A DNA stretch of 64,000 nucleotides from Callipepla californica brunnescens (lineage: Eukaryota; Chordata; Aves; Galliformes; Odontophoridae). The notes beneath the pieces were generated by a model. The model did not search any database, was not told the DNA's origin, and saw nothing but the letters and a program-made list of their open reading frames with translations. How positions within the stretch are numbered: position 1 is the stretch's first letter; each line of letters begins with the position of its first letter. Location of the stretch: positions 4,300,180 to 4,364,179 of the forward strand of contig JALIRH010000045.1 of assembly GCA_023055505.1 (NCBI GenBank), given 5' to 3'. This document shows positions 20,461 through 33,400 of the stretch, piece after piece. Position numbers and translations under genes: made by a program.

Positions 20461-20887
20461 CATAATGAATTATGTTCCGTGTTTCTTTGCTCTGATCTCT
20501 TATTACAGCTCAGTGGTGTTTTGATGCCCTTAGTGCATTCTTTGTGCCATGCCCACACCTCGCACATGGTGTTCGCTTGTGTGTTATTCTTGTGTTTGTT
20601 CCTGGCGTTCTCTGCAGTGTTTTTCTTGAATTCTCCCCCAGTTTCACCATGGATTTTTCTGTGATGTTCTCCAAACCATTTGCCTGGATATTCTTGTGCA
20701 CTTTTATTGCCTTCTGTATTGTCGTTCGCATGCCATGCCTGTTCGCATTGCCTTTGCACGCCCTGCCTGATCTCTTTGACTTAGCTTTGTTTTTTCTCGG
20801 GAATTTGCTTTGCTTTTGGATCACTGGGAAAAACAGGGAGGCAGCATTGATGTCAATCTTCACCTGACTCAGAAGTATAACGGGAGA
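20461..20887. other. Non-repetitive T-rich spacer before the tandem array
   Basis: AT-richer sequence with short T and A clusters separated by GC-containing bases (for example TTTTTTCTCGGGAATTTGC near 20790). No gene is supported. Open frames on both strands are low-complexity and lack splice or similarity support. It separates the MPP2 promoter region from the array. Confidence 0.55.
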
Positions 20888-21347
20888 ACCCGATTGGCGC
20901 AGGCTATGCACGTGACCGCCAATTGCCCGCCCCAGAAGTGCGCATGCGCAATACTGCGGCAATGCTCACTGCTGCCGCCTGTTGAAGAGAATTCGGTACT
21001 GCAGGCAGTGCCCAGACCCGGAAAAGAGCACAGCGCATGCGCGCAGAAACGCGGAAGTGGCGAACGTACATTCTGACCGCTCTGCACAGCGAGTCCGCCG
21101 AGCTCTATCATGCTTAGTCCTCCAAGCGATACTGCGCATGCGCATACAAACGTATAGAAAACTCCCGTTACTGCGGCTCTCCCAGGTGCCGGCGAGCAGC
21201 CCAGTTTTGGACCGCCAGCTCAACAACATATCCGATCGTCCGGTTTAGGATTCTGCTACTTTTATTGCCCGGTTTTGGGTTCGATCGCGATTGCGATCCG
21301 GGAATCGGACACTTTCATTCCCAGCGGCCCCAGCGCACATCGTCGGC
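20888..21347 (+). repeat. First, diverged unit of the 459-bp array
   Basis: Homology to the array starts at ACCCGATTGG. This copy has many substitutions (for example GCGCAATACTGCGGCAATG in place of the usual GCGCAGTACCGCTGCAGTG), one extra base before the E-box and GAAGAGAATTC, and it lacks the upstream GTCGGC context. Divergence fades along the unit, and the 3' half is near consensus. Confidence 0.9.
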
Positions 21348-21352
21348 ACCCG

Positions 21353-21357
21353 ATTGG
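21353..21357 (-). promoter_or_regulatory. Inverted CCAAT box (representative unit)
   Basis: ATTGG in CCGATTGGCTC, an NF-Y-type site, 10 bases before the E-box. Present in every unit inspected. Confidence 0.6.
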
Positions 21358-21367
21358 CTCAGCGTTG

Positions 21368-21373
21368 CACGTG
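21368..21373 (+). promoter_or_regulatory. E-box CACGTGAC (representative unit)
   Basis: GCACGTGACC matches the USF/MiT-family palindrome CACGTG with the GAC flank typical of promoters. Confidence 0.6.
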
Positions 21374-21383
21374 ACCGCCAGGA

Positions 21384-21392
21384 GCCCGCCCC
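21384..21392 (+). promoter_or_regulatory. GC box (representative unit)
   Basis: GCCCGCCCC, an SP/KLF-type site between the E-box and the first NRF1-type palindrome. Confidence 0.5.
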
Positions 21393-21398
21393 AGAAGC

Positions 21399-21408
21399 GC
21401 GCATGCGC
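21399..21408 (+). promoter_or_regulatory. NRF1-type palindrome 1 (representative unit)
   Basis: GCGCATGCGC, core of the NRF1 consensus. Confidence 0.6.
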
Positions 21409-21491
21409 AGTACCGCTGCAGTGCTCACTGCTGCCGCCTGTTGAGGAGAATTCGGTACTGCAGGCAGTGCCCAGACCCGGAAAAGAGCACA

Positions 21492-21501
21492 GCGCATGCG
21501 C
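21492..21501 (+). promoter_or_regulatory. NRF1-type palindrome 2 (representative unit)
   Basis: GCGCATGCGC within CAGCGCATGCGCGCAG, 93 bases after palindrome 1. Confidence 0.6.
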
Positions 21502-21510
21502 GCAGAAACG

Positions 21511-21518
21511 CGGAAGTG
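21511..21518 (+). promoter_or_regulatory. ETS motif (representative unit)
   Basis: CGGAAGTG, a GABP/ETS-type core 10 bases after palindrome 2. Confidence 0.55.
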
Positions 21519-21591
21519 GCGAACGTACATTCTGACCGCTCTGCACAGCGAGTCCGCCGAGCTCTATCATGCTTAGTCCTCCAAGCGATAC

Positions 21592-21603
21592 TGCGCATGC
21601 GCA
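21592..21603 (+). promoter_or_regulatory. NRF1 palindrome 3, perfect consensus (representative unit)
   Basis: TGCGCATGCGCA is the full symmetric NRF1 consensus. It is followed by ATACAAACG, or ATATAAACG in 12 of the units. Confidence 0.65.
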
Positions 21604-24600
21604 TACAAACGTATAGAAAACTCCCGTTACTGCGGCTCTCCCAGGTGCCGGCGAGCAGCCCAGTTTTGGACCGCCAGCTCAACAACATATCCGATCGTCC
21701 GGTTTAGGATTCTGCTACTTTTATTGCCCGGTTTTGGGTTCGATCGCGATTGCGATCCGGGAACCGGACACTTTCATTCCCAGCGGCCCCAGCGCGCATC
21801 GTCGGCACCCGATTGGCTCAGCGTTGCACGTGACCGCCAGGAGCCCGCCCCAGAAGCGCGCATGCGCAGTACCGCTGCAGTGCTCACTGCTGCCGCCTGT
21901 TGAGGAGAATTCGGTACTGCAGGCAGTGCCCAGACCCGGAAAAGAGCACAGCGCATGCGCGCAGAAACGCGGAAGTGGCGAACGTACATTCTGACCGCTC
22001 TGCACAGCGAGTCCGCCGAGCTCTATCATGCTTAGTCCTCCAAGCGATACTGCGCATGCGCATACAAACGTATAGAAAACTCCCGTTACTGCGGCTCTCC
22101 CAGGTGCCGGCGAGCAGCCCAGTTTTGGACCGCCAGCTCAACAACATATCCGATCGTCCGGTTTAGGATTCTGCTACTTTTATTGCCCGGTTTTGGGTTC
22201 GATCGCGATTGCGATCCGGGAATCGGACACTTTCATTCCCAGCGGCCCCAGCGCACATCGTCGGCACCCGATTGGCTCAGCGTTGCACGTGACCGCCAGG
22301 AGCCCGCCCCAGAAGCGCGCATGCGCAGTACCGCTGCAGTGCTCGCTGCTGCCGCCTGTTGAGGAGAATTCGGTACTGCAGGCAGTGCCCAGACCCGGAA
22401 AAGAGCACAGCGCATGCGCGCAGAAACGCGGAAGTGGCGAACGTACATTCTGACCGCTCTGCACAGCGAGTCCGCCGAGCTCTATCATGCTTAGTCCTCC
22501 AAGCGATACTGCGCATGCGCATACAAACGTATAGAAAACTCCCGTTACTGCGGCTCTCCCAGGTGCCGGCGAGCAGCCCAGTTTTGGACCGCCAGCTCAA
22601 CAACATATCCGATCGTCCGGTTTAGGATTCTGCTACTTTTATTGCCCGGTTTTGGGTTCGATCGCGATTGCGATCCGGGAATCGGACACTTTCATTCCCA
22701 GCGGCCCCAGCGCACATCGTCGGCACCCGATTGGCTCAGCGTTGCACGTGACCGCCAGGAGCCCGCCCCAGAAGCGCGCATGCGCAGTACCGCTGCAGTG
22801 CTCACTGCTGCCGCCTGTTGAGGAGAATTCGGTACTGCAGGCAGTGCCCAGACCCGGAAAAGAGCACAGCGCATGCGCGCAGAAACGCGGAAGTGGCGAA
22901 CGTACATTCTGACCGCTCTGCACAGCGAGTCCGCCGAGCTCTATCATGCTTAGTCCTCCAAGCGATACTGCGCATGCGCATACAAACGTATAGAAAACTC
23001 CCGTTACTGCGGCTCTCCCAGGTGCCGGCGAGCAGCCCAGTTTTGGACCGCCAGCTCAACAACATATCCGATCGTCCGGTTTAGGATTCTGCTACTTTTA
23101 TTGCCCGGTTTTGGGTTCGATCGCGATTGCGATCGGGGAATCGGACACTTTCATTCCCAGCGGCCCCAGCGCACATCGTCGGCACCCGATTGGCTCAGCG
23201 TTGCACGTGACCGCCAGGAGCCCGCCCCAGAAGCGCGCATGCGCAGTACCGCTGCAGTGCTCACTGCTGCCGCCTGTTGAGGAGAATTCGGTACTGCAGG
23301 CAGTGCCCAGACCCGGAAAAGAGCACAGCGCATGCGCGCAGAAACGCGGAAGTGGCGAACGTACATTCTGACCGCTCTGCACAGCGAGTCCGCCGAGCTC
23401 TATCATGCTTAGTCCTCCAAGCGATACTGCGCATGCGCATACAAACGTATAGAAAACTCCCGTTACTGCGGCTCTCCCAGGTGCCGGCGAGCAGCCCAGT
23501 TTTGGACCGCCAGCTCAACAACATATCCGATCGTCCGGTTTAGGATTCTGCTACTTTTATTGCCCGGTTTTGGGTTCGATCGCGATTGCGATCCGGGAAT
23601 CGGACACTTTCATTCCCAGCGGCCCCAGCGCACATCGTCGGCACCCGATTGGCTCAGCGTTGCACGTGACCGCCAGGAGCCCGCCCCAGAAGCGCGCATG
23701 CGCAGTACCGCTGCAGTGCTCGCTGCTGCCGCCTGTTGAGGAGAATTCGGTACTGCAGGCAGTGCCCAGACCCGGAAAAGAGCACAGCGCATGCGCGCAG
23801 AAACGCGGAAGTGGCGAACGTACATTCTGACCGCTCTGCACAGCGAGTCCGCCGAGCTCTATCATGCTTAGTCCTCCAAGCGATACTGCGCATGCGCATA
23901 CAAACGTATAGAAAACTCCCGTTACTGCGGCTCTCCCAGGTGCCGGCGAGCAGCCCAGTTTTGGACCGCCAGCTCAACAACATATCCGATCGTCCGGTTT
24001 AGGATTCTGCTACTTTTATTGCCCGGTTTTGGGTTCGATCGCGATTGCGATCCGGGAATCGGACACTTTCATTCCCAGCGGCCCCAGCGCACATCGTCGG
24101 CACCCGATTGGCTCAGCGTTGCACGTGACCGCCAGGAGCCCGCCCCAGAAGCGCGCATGCGCAGTACCGCTGCAGTGCTCGCTGCTGCCGCCTGTTGAGG
24201 AGAATTCGGTACTGCAGGCAGTGCCCAGACCCGGAAAAGAGCACAGCGCATGCGCGCAGAAACGCGGAAGTGGCGAACGTACATTCTGACCGCTCTGCAC
24301 AGCGAGTCCGCCGAGCTCTATCATGCTTAGTCCTCCAAGCGATACTGCGCATGCGCATACAAACGTATAGAAAACTCCCGTTACTGCGGCTCTCCCAGGT
24401 GCCGGCGAGCAGCCCAGTTTTGGACCGCCAGCTCAACAACATATCCGATCGTCCGGTTTAGGATTCTGCTACTTTTATTGCCCGGTTTTGGGTTCGATCG
24501 CGATTGCGATCCGGGAATCGGACACTTTCATTCCCAGCGGCCCCAGCGCACATCGTCGGCACCCGATTGGCTCAGCGTTGCACGTGACCGCCAGGAGCCC

Positions 24601-27600
24601 GCCCCAGAAGCGCGCATGCGCAGTACCGCTGCAGTGCTCGCTGCTGCCGCCTGTTGAGGAGAATTCGGTACTGCAGGCAGTGCCCAGACCCGGAAAAGAG
24701 CACAGCGCATGCGCGCAGAAACGCGGAAGTGGCGAACGTACATTCTGACCGCTCTGCACAGCGAGTCCGCCGAGCTCTATCATGCTTAGTCCTCCAAGCG
24801 ATACTGCGCATGCGCATACAAACGTATAGAAAACTCCCGTTACTGCGGCTCTCCCAGGTGCCGGCGAGCATCCCAGTTTTGGACCGCCAGCTCAACAACA
24901 TATCCGATCGTCCGGTTTAGGATTCTGCTACTTTTATTGCCCGGTTTTGGGTTCGATCGCGATTGCGATCCGGGAATCGGACACTTTCATTCCCAGCAGC
25001 CCCAGCGCACATCGTCGGCACCCGATTGGCTCAGCGTTGCACGTGACCGCCAGGAGCCCGCCCCAGAAGCGCGCATGCGCAGTACCGCTGCAGTGCTCAC
25101 TGCTGCCGCCTGTTGAGGAGAATTCGGTACTGCAGGCAGTGCCCAGACCCGGAAAAGAGCACAGCGCATGCGCGCAGAAACGCGGAAGTGGCGAACGTAC
25201 ATTCTGACCGCTCTGCACAGCGAGTCCGCCGAGCTCTATCATGCTTAGTCCTCCAAGCGATACTGCGCATGCGCATATAAACGTATAGAAAACTCCCGTT
25301 ACTGCGGCTCTCCCAGGTGCCGGCGAGCAGCCCAGTTTTGGACCGCCAGCTCAACAACATATCCGATCGTCCGGTTTAGGATTCTGCTACTTTTATTGCC
25401 CGGTTTTGGGTTCGATCGCGATTGCGATCCGGGAATCGGACACTTTCATTCCCAGCGGCCCCAGCGCACATCGTCGGCACCCGATTGGCTCAGCGTTGCA
25501 CGTGACCGCCAGGAGCCCGCCCCAGAAGCGCGCATGCGCAGTACCGCTGCAGTGCTCGCTGCTGCCGCCTGTTGAGGAGAATTCGGTACTGCAGGCAGTG
25601 CCCAGACCCGGAAAAGAGCACAGCGCATGCGCGCAGAAACGCGGAAGTGGCGAACGTACATTCTGACCGCTCTGCACAGCGAGTCCGCCGAGCTCTATCA
25701 TGCTTAGTCCTTCAAGCGATACTGCGCATGCGCATACAAACGTATAGAAAACTCCCGTTACTGCGGCTCTCCCAGGTGCCGGCGAGCAGCCCAGTTTTGG
25801 ACCGCCAGCTCAACAACATATCCGATCGTCCGGTTTAGGATTCTGCTACTTTTATTGCCCGGTTTTGGGTTCGATCGCGATTGCGATCCGGGAATCGGAC
25901 ACTTTCATTCCCAGCGGCCCCAGCGCACATCGTCGGCACCCGATTGGCTCAGCGTTGCACGTGACCGCCAGGAGCCCGCCCCAGAAGCGCGCATGCGCAG
26001 TACCGCTGCAGTGCTCGCTGCTGCCGCCTGTTGAGGAGAATTCGGTATTGCAGGCAGTGCCCAGACCCGGAAAAGAGCACAGCGCATGCGCGCAGAAACG
26101 CGGAAGTGGCGAACGTACATTCTGACCGCTCTGCACAGCAAGTCCGCCGAGCTCTATCATGCTTAGTCCTCCAAGCGATACTGCGCATGCGCATACAAAC
26201 GTATAGAAAACTCCCGTTACTGCGGCTCTCCCAGGTGCCGGCGAGCAGCCCAGTTTTGGACCGCCAGCTCAACAACATATCCGATCGTCCGGTTTAGGAT
26301 TCTGCTACTTTTATTGCCCGGTTTTGGGTTCGATCGCGATTGCGATCCGGGAATCGGACACTTTCATTCCCAGCGGCCCCAGCGCACATCGTCGGCACCC
26401 GATTGGCTCAGCGTTGCACGTGACCGCCAGGAGCCCGCCCCAGAAGCGCGCATGCGCAGTACCGCTGCAGTGCTCGCTGCTGCCGCCTGTTGAGGAGAAT
26501 TCGGTACTGCAGGCAGTGCCCAGACCCGGAAAAGAGCAGAGCGCATGCGCGCAGAAACGCGGAAGTGGCGAACGTACATTCTGACCGCTCTGCACAGCGA
26601 GTCCGCCGAGCTCTATCATGCTTAGTCCTCCAAGCGATACTGCGCATGCGCATACAAACGTATAGAAAACTCCCGTTACTGCGGCTCTCCCAGGTGCCGG
26701 CGAGCAGCCCAGTTTTGGACCGCCAGCTCAACAACATATCCGATCGTCCGGTTTAGGATTCTGCTACTTTTATTGCCCGGTTTTGGGTTCGATCGCGATT
26801 GCGATCCGGGAATCGGACACTTTCATTCCCAGCGGCCCCAGCGCACATCGTCGGCACCCGATTGGCTCAGCGTTGCACGTGACCGCCAGGAGCCCGCCCC
26901 AGAAGCGTGCATGCGCAGTACCGCTGCAGTGCTCGCTGCTGCCGCCTGTTGAGGAGAATTCGGTACTGCAGGCAGTGCCCAGACCCGGAAAAGAGCACAG
27001 CGCATGCGCGCAGAAACGCGGAAGTGGCGAACGTACATTCTGACCGCTCTGCACAGCGAGTCCGCCGAGCTCTATCATGCTTAGTCCTTCAAGCGATACT
27101 GCGCATGCGCATACAAACGTATAGAAAACTCCCGTTACTGCGGCTCTCCCAGGTGCCGGCGAGCAGCCCAGTTTTGGACCGCCAGCTCAACAACATATCC
27201 GATCGTCCGGTTTAGGATTCTGCTACTTTTATTGCCCGGTTTTGGGTTCGATCGCGATTGCGATCCGGGAATCGGACACTTTCATTCCCAGCGGCCCCAG
27301 CGCACATCGTCGGCACCCGATTGGCTCAGCGTTGCACGTGACCGCCAGGAGCCCGCCCCAGAAGCGCGCATGCGCAGTACCGCTGCAGTGCTCGCTGCTG
27401 CCGCCTGTTGAGGAGAATTCGGTACTGCAGGCAGTGCCCAGACCCGGAAAAGAGCACAGCGCATGCGCGCAGAAACGCGGAAGTGGCGAACGTACATTCT
27501 GACCGCTCTGCACAGCGAGTCCGCCGAGCTCTATCATGCTTAGTCCTCCAAGCGATACTGCGCATGCGCATACAAACGTATAGAAAACTCCCGTTACTGC

Positions 27601-30441
27601 GGCTCTCCCAGGTGCCGGCGAGCAGCCCAGTTTTGGACCGCCAGCTCAACAACATATCCGATCGTCCGGTTTAGGATTCTGCTACTTTTATTGCCCGGTT
27701 TTGGGTTCGATCGCGATTGCGATCCGGGAATCGGACACTTTCATTCCCAGCGGCCCCAGCGCACATCGTCGGCACCCGATTGGCTCAGCGTTGCACGTGA
27801 CCGCCAGGAGCCCGCCCCAGAAGCGCGCATGCGCAGTACCGCTGCAGTGCTCGCTGCTGCCGCCTGTTGAGGAGAATTCGGTACTGCAGGCAGTGCCCAG
27901 ACCCGGAAAAGAGCACAGCGCATGCGCGCAGAAACGCGGAAGTGGCGAACGTACATTCTGACCGCTCTGCACAGCGAGTCCGCCGAGCTCTATCATGCTT
28001 AGTCCTCCAAGCGATACTGCGCATGCGCATACAAACGTATAGAAAACTCCCGTTACTGCGGCTCTCCCAGGTGCCGGCGAGCAGCCCAGTTTTGGACCGC
28101 CAGCTCAACAACATATCCGATCGTCCGGTTTAGGATTCTGCTACTTTTATTGCCCGGTTTTGGGTTCGATCGCGATTGCGATCCGGGAATCGGACACTTT
28201 CATTCCCAGCGGCCCCAGCGCACATCGTCGGCACCCGATTGGCTCAGCGTTGCACGTGACCGCCAGGAGCCCGCCCCAGAAGCGCGCATGCGCAGTACCG
28301 CTGCAGTGCTCGCTGCTGCCGCCTGTTGAGGAGAATTCGGTACTGCAGGCAGTGCCCAGACCCGGAAAAGAGCACAGCGCATGCGCGCAGAAACGCGGAA
28401 GTGGCGAACGTACATTCTGACCGCTCTGCACAGCGAGTCCGCCGAGCTCTATCATGCTTAGTCCTCCAAGCGATACTGCGCATGCGCATACAAACGTATA
28501 GAAAACTCCCGTTACTGCGGCTCTCCCAGGTGCCGGCGAGCAGCCCAGTTTTGGACCGCCAGCTCAACAACATATCCGATCGTCCGGTTTAGGATTCTGC
28601 TACTTTTATTGCCCGGTTTTGGGTTCGATCGCGATTGCGATCCGGGAATCGGACACTTTCATTCCCAGCGGCCCCAGCGCACATCGTCGGCACCCGATTG
28701 GCTCAGCGTTGCACGTGACCGCCAGGAGCCCGCCCCAGAAGCGCGCATGCGCAGTACCGCTGCAGTGCTCGCTGCTGCCGCCTGTTGAGGAGAATTCGGT
28801 ACTGCAGGCAGTGCCCAGACCCGGAAAAGAGCACAGCGCATGCGCGCAGAAACGCGGAAGTGGCGAACGTACATTCTGACCGCTCTGCACAGCGAGTCCG
28901 CCGAGCTCTATCATGCTTAGTCCTCCAAGCGATACTGCGCATGCGCATACAAACGTATAGAAAACTCCCGTTACTGCGGCTCTCCCAGGTGCCGGCGAGC
29001 AGCCCAGTTTTGGACCGCCAGCTCAACAACATATCCGATCGTCCGGTTTAGGATTCTGCTACTTTTATTGCCCGGTTTTGGGTTCGATCGCGATTGCGAT
29101 CCGGGAATCGGACACTTTCATTCCCAGCGGCCCCAGCGCACATCGTCGGCACCCGATTGGCTCAGCGTTGCACGTGACCGCCAGGAGCCCGCCCCAGAAG
29201 CGCGCATGCGCAGTACCGCTGCAGTGCTCGCTGCTGCCGCCTGTTGAGGAGAATTCGGTACTGCAGGCAGTGCCCAGACCCGGAAAAGAGCACAGCGCAT
29301 GCGCGCAGAAACGCGGAAGTGGCGAACGTACATTCTGACCGCTCTGCACAGCGAGTCCGCCGAGCTCTATCATGCTTAGTCCTCCAAGCGATACTGCGCA
29401 TGCGCATACAAACGTATAGAAAACTCCCGTTACTGCGGCTCTCCCAGGTGCCGGCGAGCAGCCCAGTTTTGGACCGCCAGCTCAACAACATATCCGATCG
29501 TCCGGTTTAGGATTCTGCTACTTTTATTGCCCGGTTTTGGGTTCGATCGCGATTGCGATCCGGGAATCGGACACTTTCATTCCCAGCGGCCCCAGCGCAC
29601 ATCGTCGGCACCCGATTGGCTCAGCGTTGCACGTGACCGCCAGGAGCCCGCCCCAGAAGCGCGCATGCGCAGTACCGCTGCAGTGCTCACTGCTGCCGCC
29701 TGTTGAGGAGAATTCGGTACTGCAGGCAGTGCCCAGACCAGGAAAAGAGCACAGCGCATGCGCGCAGAAACGCGGAAGTGGCGAACGTACATTCTGACCG
29801 CTCTGCACAGCGAGTCCGCCGAGCTCTATCATGCTTAGTCCTCCAAGCGATACTGCGCATGCGCATACAAACGTATAGAAAACTCCCGTTACTGCGGCTC
29901 TCCCAGGTGCCGGCGAGCAGCCCAGTTTTGGACCGCCAGCTCAACAACATATCCGATCGTCCGGTTTAGGATTCTGCTACTTTTATTGCCCGGTTTTGGG
30001 TTCGATCGCGATTGCGATCCGGGAATCGGACACTTTCATTCCCAGCGGCCCCAGCGCACATCGTCGGCACCCGATTGGCTCAGCGTTGCACGTGACCGCC
30101 AGGAGCCCGCCCCAGAAGCGCGCATGCGCAGTACCGCTGCAGTGCTCGCTGCTGCCGCCTGTTGAGGAGAATTCGGTACTGCAGGCAGTGCCCAGACCCG
30201 GAAAAGAGCACAGCGCATGCGCGCAGAAACGCGGAAGTGGCGAACGTACATTCTGACCGCTCTGCACAGCGAGTCCGCCGAGCTCTATCATGCTTAGTCC
30301 TCCAAGCGATACTGCGCATGCGCATACAAACGTATAGAAAACTCCCGTTACTGCGGCTCTCCCAGGTGCCGGCGAGCAGCCCAGTTTTGGACCGCCAGCT
30401 CAACAACATATCCGATCGTCCGGTTTAGGATTCTGCTACTT

Positions 30442-33400
30442 TTATTGCCCGGTTTTGGGTTCGATCGCGATTGCGATCCGGGAATCGGACACTTTCATTC
30501 CCAGCGGCCCCAGCGCACATCGTCGGCACCCGATTGGCTCAGCGTTGCACGTGACCGCCAGGAGCCCGCCCCAGAAGCGCGCATGCGCAGTACCGCTGCA
30601 GTGCTCGCTGCTGCCGCCTGTTGAGGAGAATTCGGTACTGCAGGCAGTGCCCAGACCCGGAAAAGAGCACAGCGCATGCGCGCAGAAACGCGGAAGTGGC
30701 GAACGTACATTCTGACCGCTCTGCACAGCGAGTCCGCCGAGCTCTATCATGCTTAGTCCTCCAAGCGATACTGCGCATGCGCATACAAACGTATAGAAAA
30801 CTCCCGTTACTGCGGCTCTCCCAGGTGCCGGCGAGCAGCCCAGTTTTGGACCGCCAGCTCAACAACATATCCGATCGTCCGGTTTAGGATTCTGCTACTT
30901 TTATTGCCCGGTTTTGGGTTCGATCGCGATTGCGATCCGGGAATCGGACACTTTCATTCCCAGCGGCCCCAGCGCACATCGTCGGCACCCGATTGGCTCA
31001 GCGTTGCACGTGACCGCCAGGAGCCCGCCCCAGAAGCGCGCATGCGCAGTACCGCTGCAGTGCTCGCTGCTGCCGCCTGTTGAGGAGAATTCGGTACTGC
31101 AGGCAGTGCCCAGACCCGGAAAAGAGCACAGCGCATGCGCGCAGAAACGCGGAAGTGGCGAACGTACATTCTGACCGCTCTGCACAGCGAGTCCGCCGAG
31201 CTTTATCATGCTTAGTCCTCCAAGCGATACTGCGCATGCGCATACAAACGTATAGAAAACTCCCGTTACTGCGGCTCTCCCAGGTGCCGGCGAGCAGCCC
31301 AGTTTTGGACCGCCAGCTCAACAACATATCCGATCGTCCGGTTTAGGATTCTGCTACTTTTATTGCCCGGTTTTGGGTTCGATCGCGATTGCGATCCGGG
31401 AATCGGACACTTTCATTCCCAGCGGCCCCAGCGCACATCGTCGGCACCCGATTGGCTCAGCGTTGCACGTGACCGCCAGGAGCCCGCCCCAGAAGCGCGC
31501 ATGCGCAGTACCGCTGCAGTGCTCGCTGCTGCCGCCTGTTGAGGAGAATTCGGTACTGCAGGCAGTGCCCAGACCCGGAAAAGAGCACAGCGCATGCGCG
31601 CAGAAACGCGGAAGTGGCGAACGTACATTCTGACCGCTCTGCACAGCGAGTCCGCCGAGCTCTATCATGCTTAGTCCTCCAAGCGATACTGCGCATGCGC
31701 ATATAAACGTATAGAAAACTCCCGTTACTGCGGCTCTCCCAGGTGCCGGCGAGCAGCCCAGTTTTGGACCGCCAGCTCAACAACATATCCGATCGTCCGG
31801 TTTAGGATTCTGCTACTTTTATTGCCCGGTTTTGGGTTCGATCGCGATTGCGATCCGGGAATCGGACACTTTCATTCCCAGCGGCCCCAGCGCACATCGT
31901 CGGCACCCGATTGGCTCAGCGTTGCACGTGACCGCCAGGAGCCCGCCCCAGAAGCGCGCATGCGCAGTACCGCTGCAGTGCTCGCTGCTGCCGCCTGTTG
32001 AGGAGAATTCGGTACTGCAGGCAGTGCCCAGACCCGGAAAAGAGCACAGCGCATGCGCGCAGAAACGCGGAAGTGGCGAACGTACATTCTGACCGCTCTG
32101 CACAGCGAGTCCGCCGAGCTCTATCATGCTTAGTCCTTCAAGCGATACTGCGCATGCGCATACAAACGTATAGAAAACTCCCGTTACTGCGGCTCTCCCA
32201 GGTGCCGGCGAGCAGCCCAGTTTTGGACCGCCAGCTCAACAACATATCCGATCGTCCGGTTTAGGATTCTGCTACTTTTATTGCCCGGTTTTGGGTTCGA
32301 TCGCGATTGCGATCCGGGAATCGGACACTTTCATTCCCAGCGGCCCCAGCGCACATCGTCGGCACCCGATTGGCTCAGCGTTGCACGTGACCGCCAGGAG
32401 CCCGCCCCAGAAGCGCGCATGCGCAGTACCGCTGCAGTGCTCGCTGCTGCCGCCTGTTGAGGAGAATTCGGTACTGCAGGCAGTGCCCAGACCCGGAAAA
32501 GAGCACAGCGCATGCGCGCAGAAACGCGGAAGTGGCGAACGTACATTCTGACCGCTCTGCACAGCGAGTCCGCCGAGCTCTATCATGCTTAGTCCTCCAA
32601 GCGATACTGCGCATGCGCATACAAACGTATAGAAAACTCCCGTTACTGCGGCTCTCCCAGGTGCCGGCGAGCAGCCCAGTTTTGGACCGCCAGCTCAACA
32701 ACATATCCGATCGTCTGGTTTAGGATTCTGCTACTTTTATTGCCCGGTTTTGGGTTCGATCGCGATTGCGATCCGGGAATCGGACACTTTCATTCCCAGC
32801 GGCCCCAGCGCACATCGTCGGCACCCGATTGGCTCAGCGTTGCACGTGACCGCCAGGAGCCCGCCCCAGAAGCGCGCATGCGCAGTACCGCTGCAGTGCT
32901 CGCTGCTGCCGCCTGTTGAGGAGAATTCGGTACTGCAGGCAGTGCCCAGACCCGGAAAAGAGCACAGCGCATGCGCGCAGAAACGCGGAAGTGGCGAACG
33001 TACATTCTGACCGCTCTGCACAGCGAGTCCGCCGAGCTTTATCATGCTTAGTCCTTCAAGCGATACTGCGCATGCGCATACAAACGTATAGAAAACTCCC
33101 GTTACTGCGGCTCTCCCAGGTGCCGGCGAGCAGCCCAGTTTTGGACCGCCAGCTCAACAACATATCCGATCGTCCGGTTTAGGATTCTGCTACTTTTATT
33201 GCCCGGTTTTGGGTTCGATCGCGATTGCGATCCGGGAATCGGACACTTTCATTCCCAGCGGCCCCAGCGCACATCGTCGGCACCCGATTGGCTCAGCGTT
33301 GCACGTGACCGCCAGGAGCCCGCCCCAGAAGCGCGCATGCGCAGTACCGCTGCAGTGCTCGCTGCTGCCGCCTGTTGAGGAGAATACGGTACTGCAGGCA

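Larger units (their letters stand above)
21262..21570 (-). other. Recurrent 102-codon minus-strand open frame (representative copy; probably not a gene)
   Basis: It starts ATGATAGAGCTC with A at -3 and ends CAATAAAAG, so the TAA stop lies inside an AATAAA hexamer. It recurs in nearly all units. Changes between units are mostly amino-acid altering (about 13 versus 6 silent by my count), which is near neutral expectation. No domain is recognised. Listed because its layout is a curiosity, not because translation is supported. Confidence 0.2.
21348..21806 (+). repeat. Representative 459-bp unit
   Basis: Reference copy for motif positions: ATTGG 21353-21357, CACGTG 21368-21373, GC box 21384-21392, NRF1-type palindromes 21399-21408, 21492-21501 and 21592-21603, EcoRI 21448-21453, ETS 21511-21518, minus-strand AATAAA 21261-21266 (just before it, repeated at 21720-21725), and the GATCGC-GATT-GCGATC inverted repeat recurring near the end of each unit. 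Confidence 0.95.
20888..30441 (+). repeat. Array segment 1: head, about 21 units before the duplicated block
   Basis: Includes the diverged first unit, a unit with GGGAACCGG and GCGCGCATCG (near 21770-21800), then mostly consensus units. Markers here that recur later: CAGCAGCCCC with TATAAA (unit from 24934), GGTATTGC with CAGCAAGTC (unit from 25852), GAGCAGAGCG (26537) and GACCAGGAA (29737). Confidence 0.8.

Noticed and set aside
20510..20962. 150-codon minus-strand open frame entering the array
   Set aside because: Lys/Arg/Asn-rich translation of T-rich spacer that runs into the first repeat unit. No domain or splice support.
21270..21370. tRNA-like or Pol III signals (GGTTCGATC resembling a B box, TGGCTCAGC resembling an A box)
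   Set aside because: The order and spacing are wrong (B-like before A-like), and no cloverleaf can be drawn around them.
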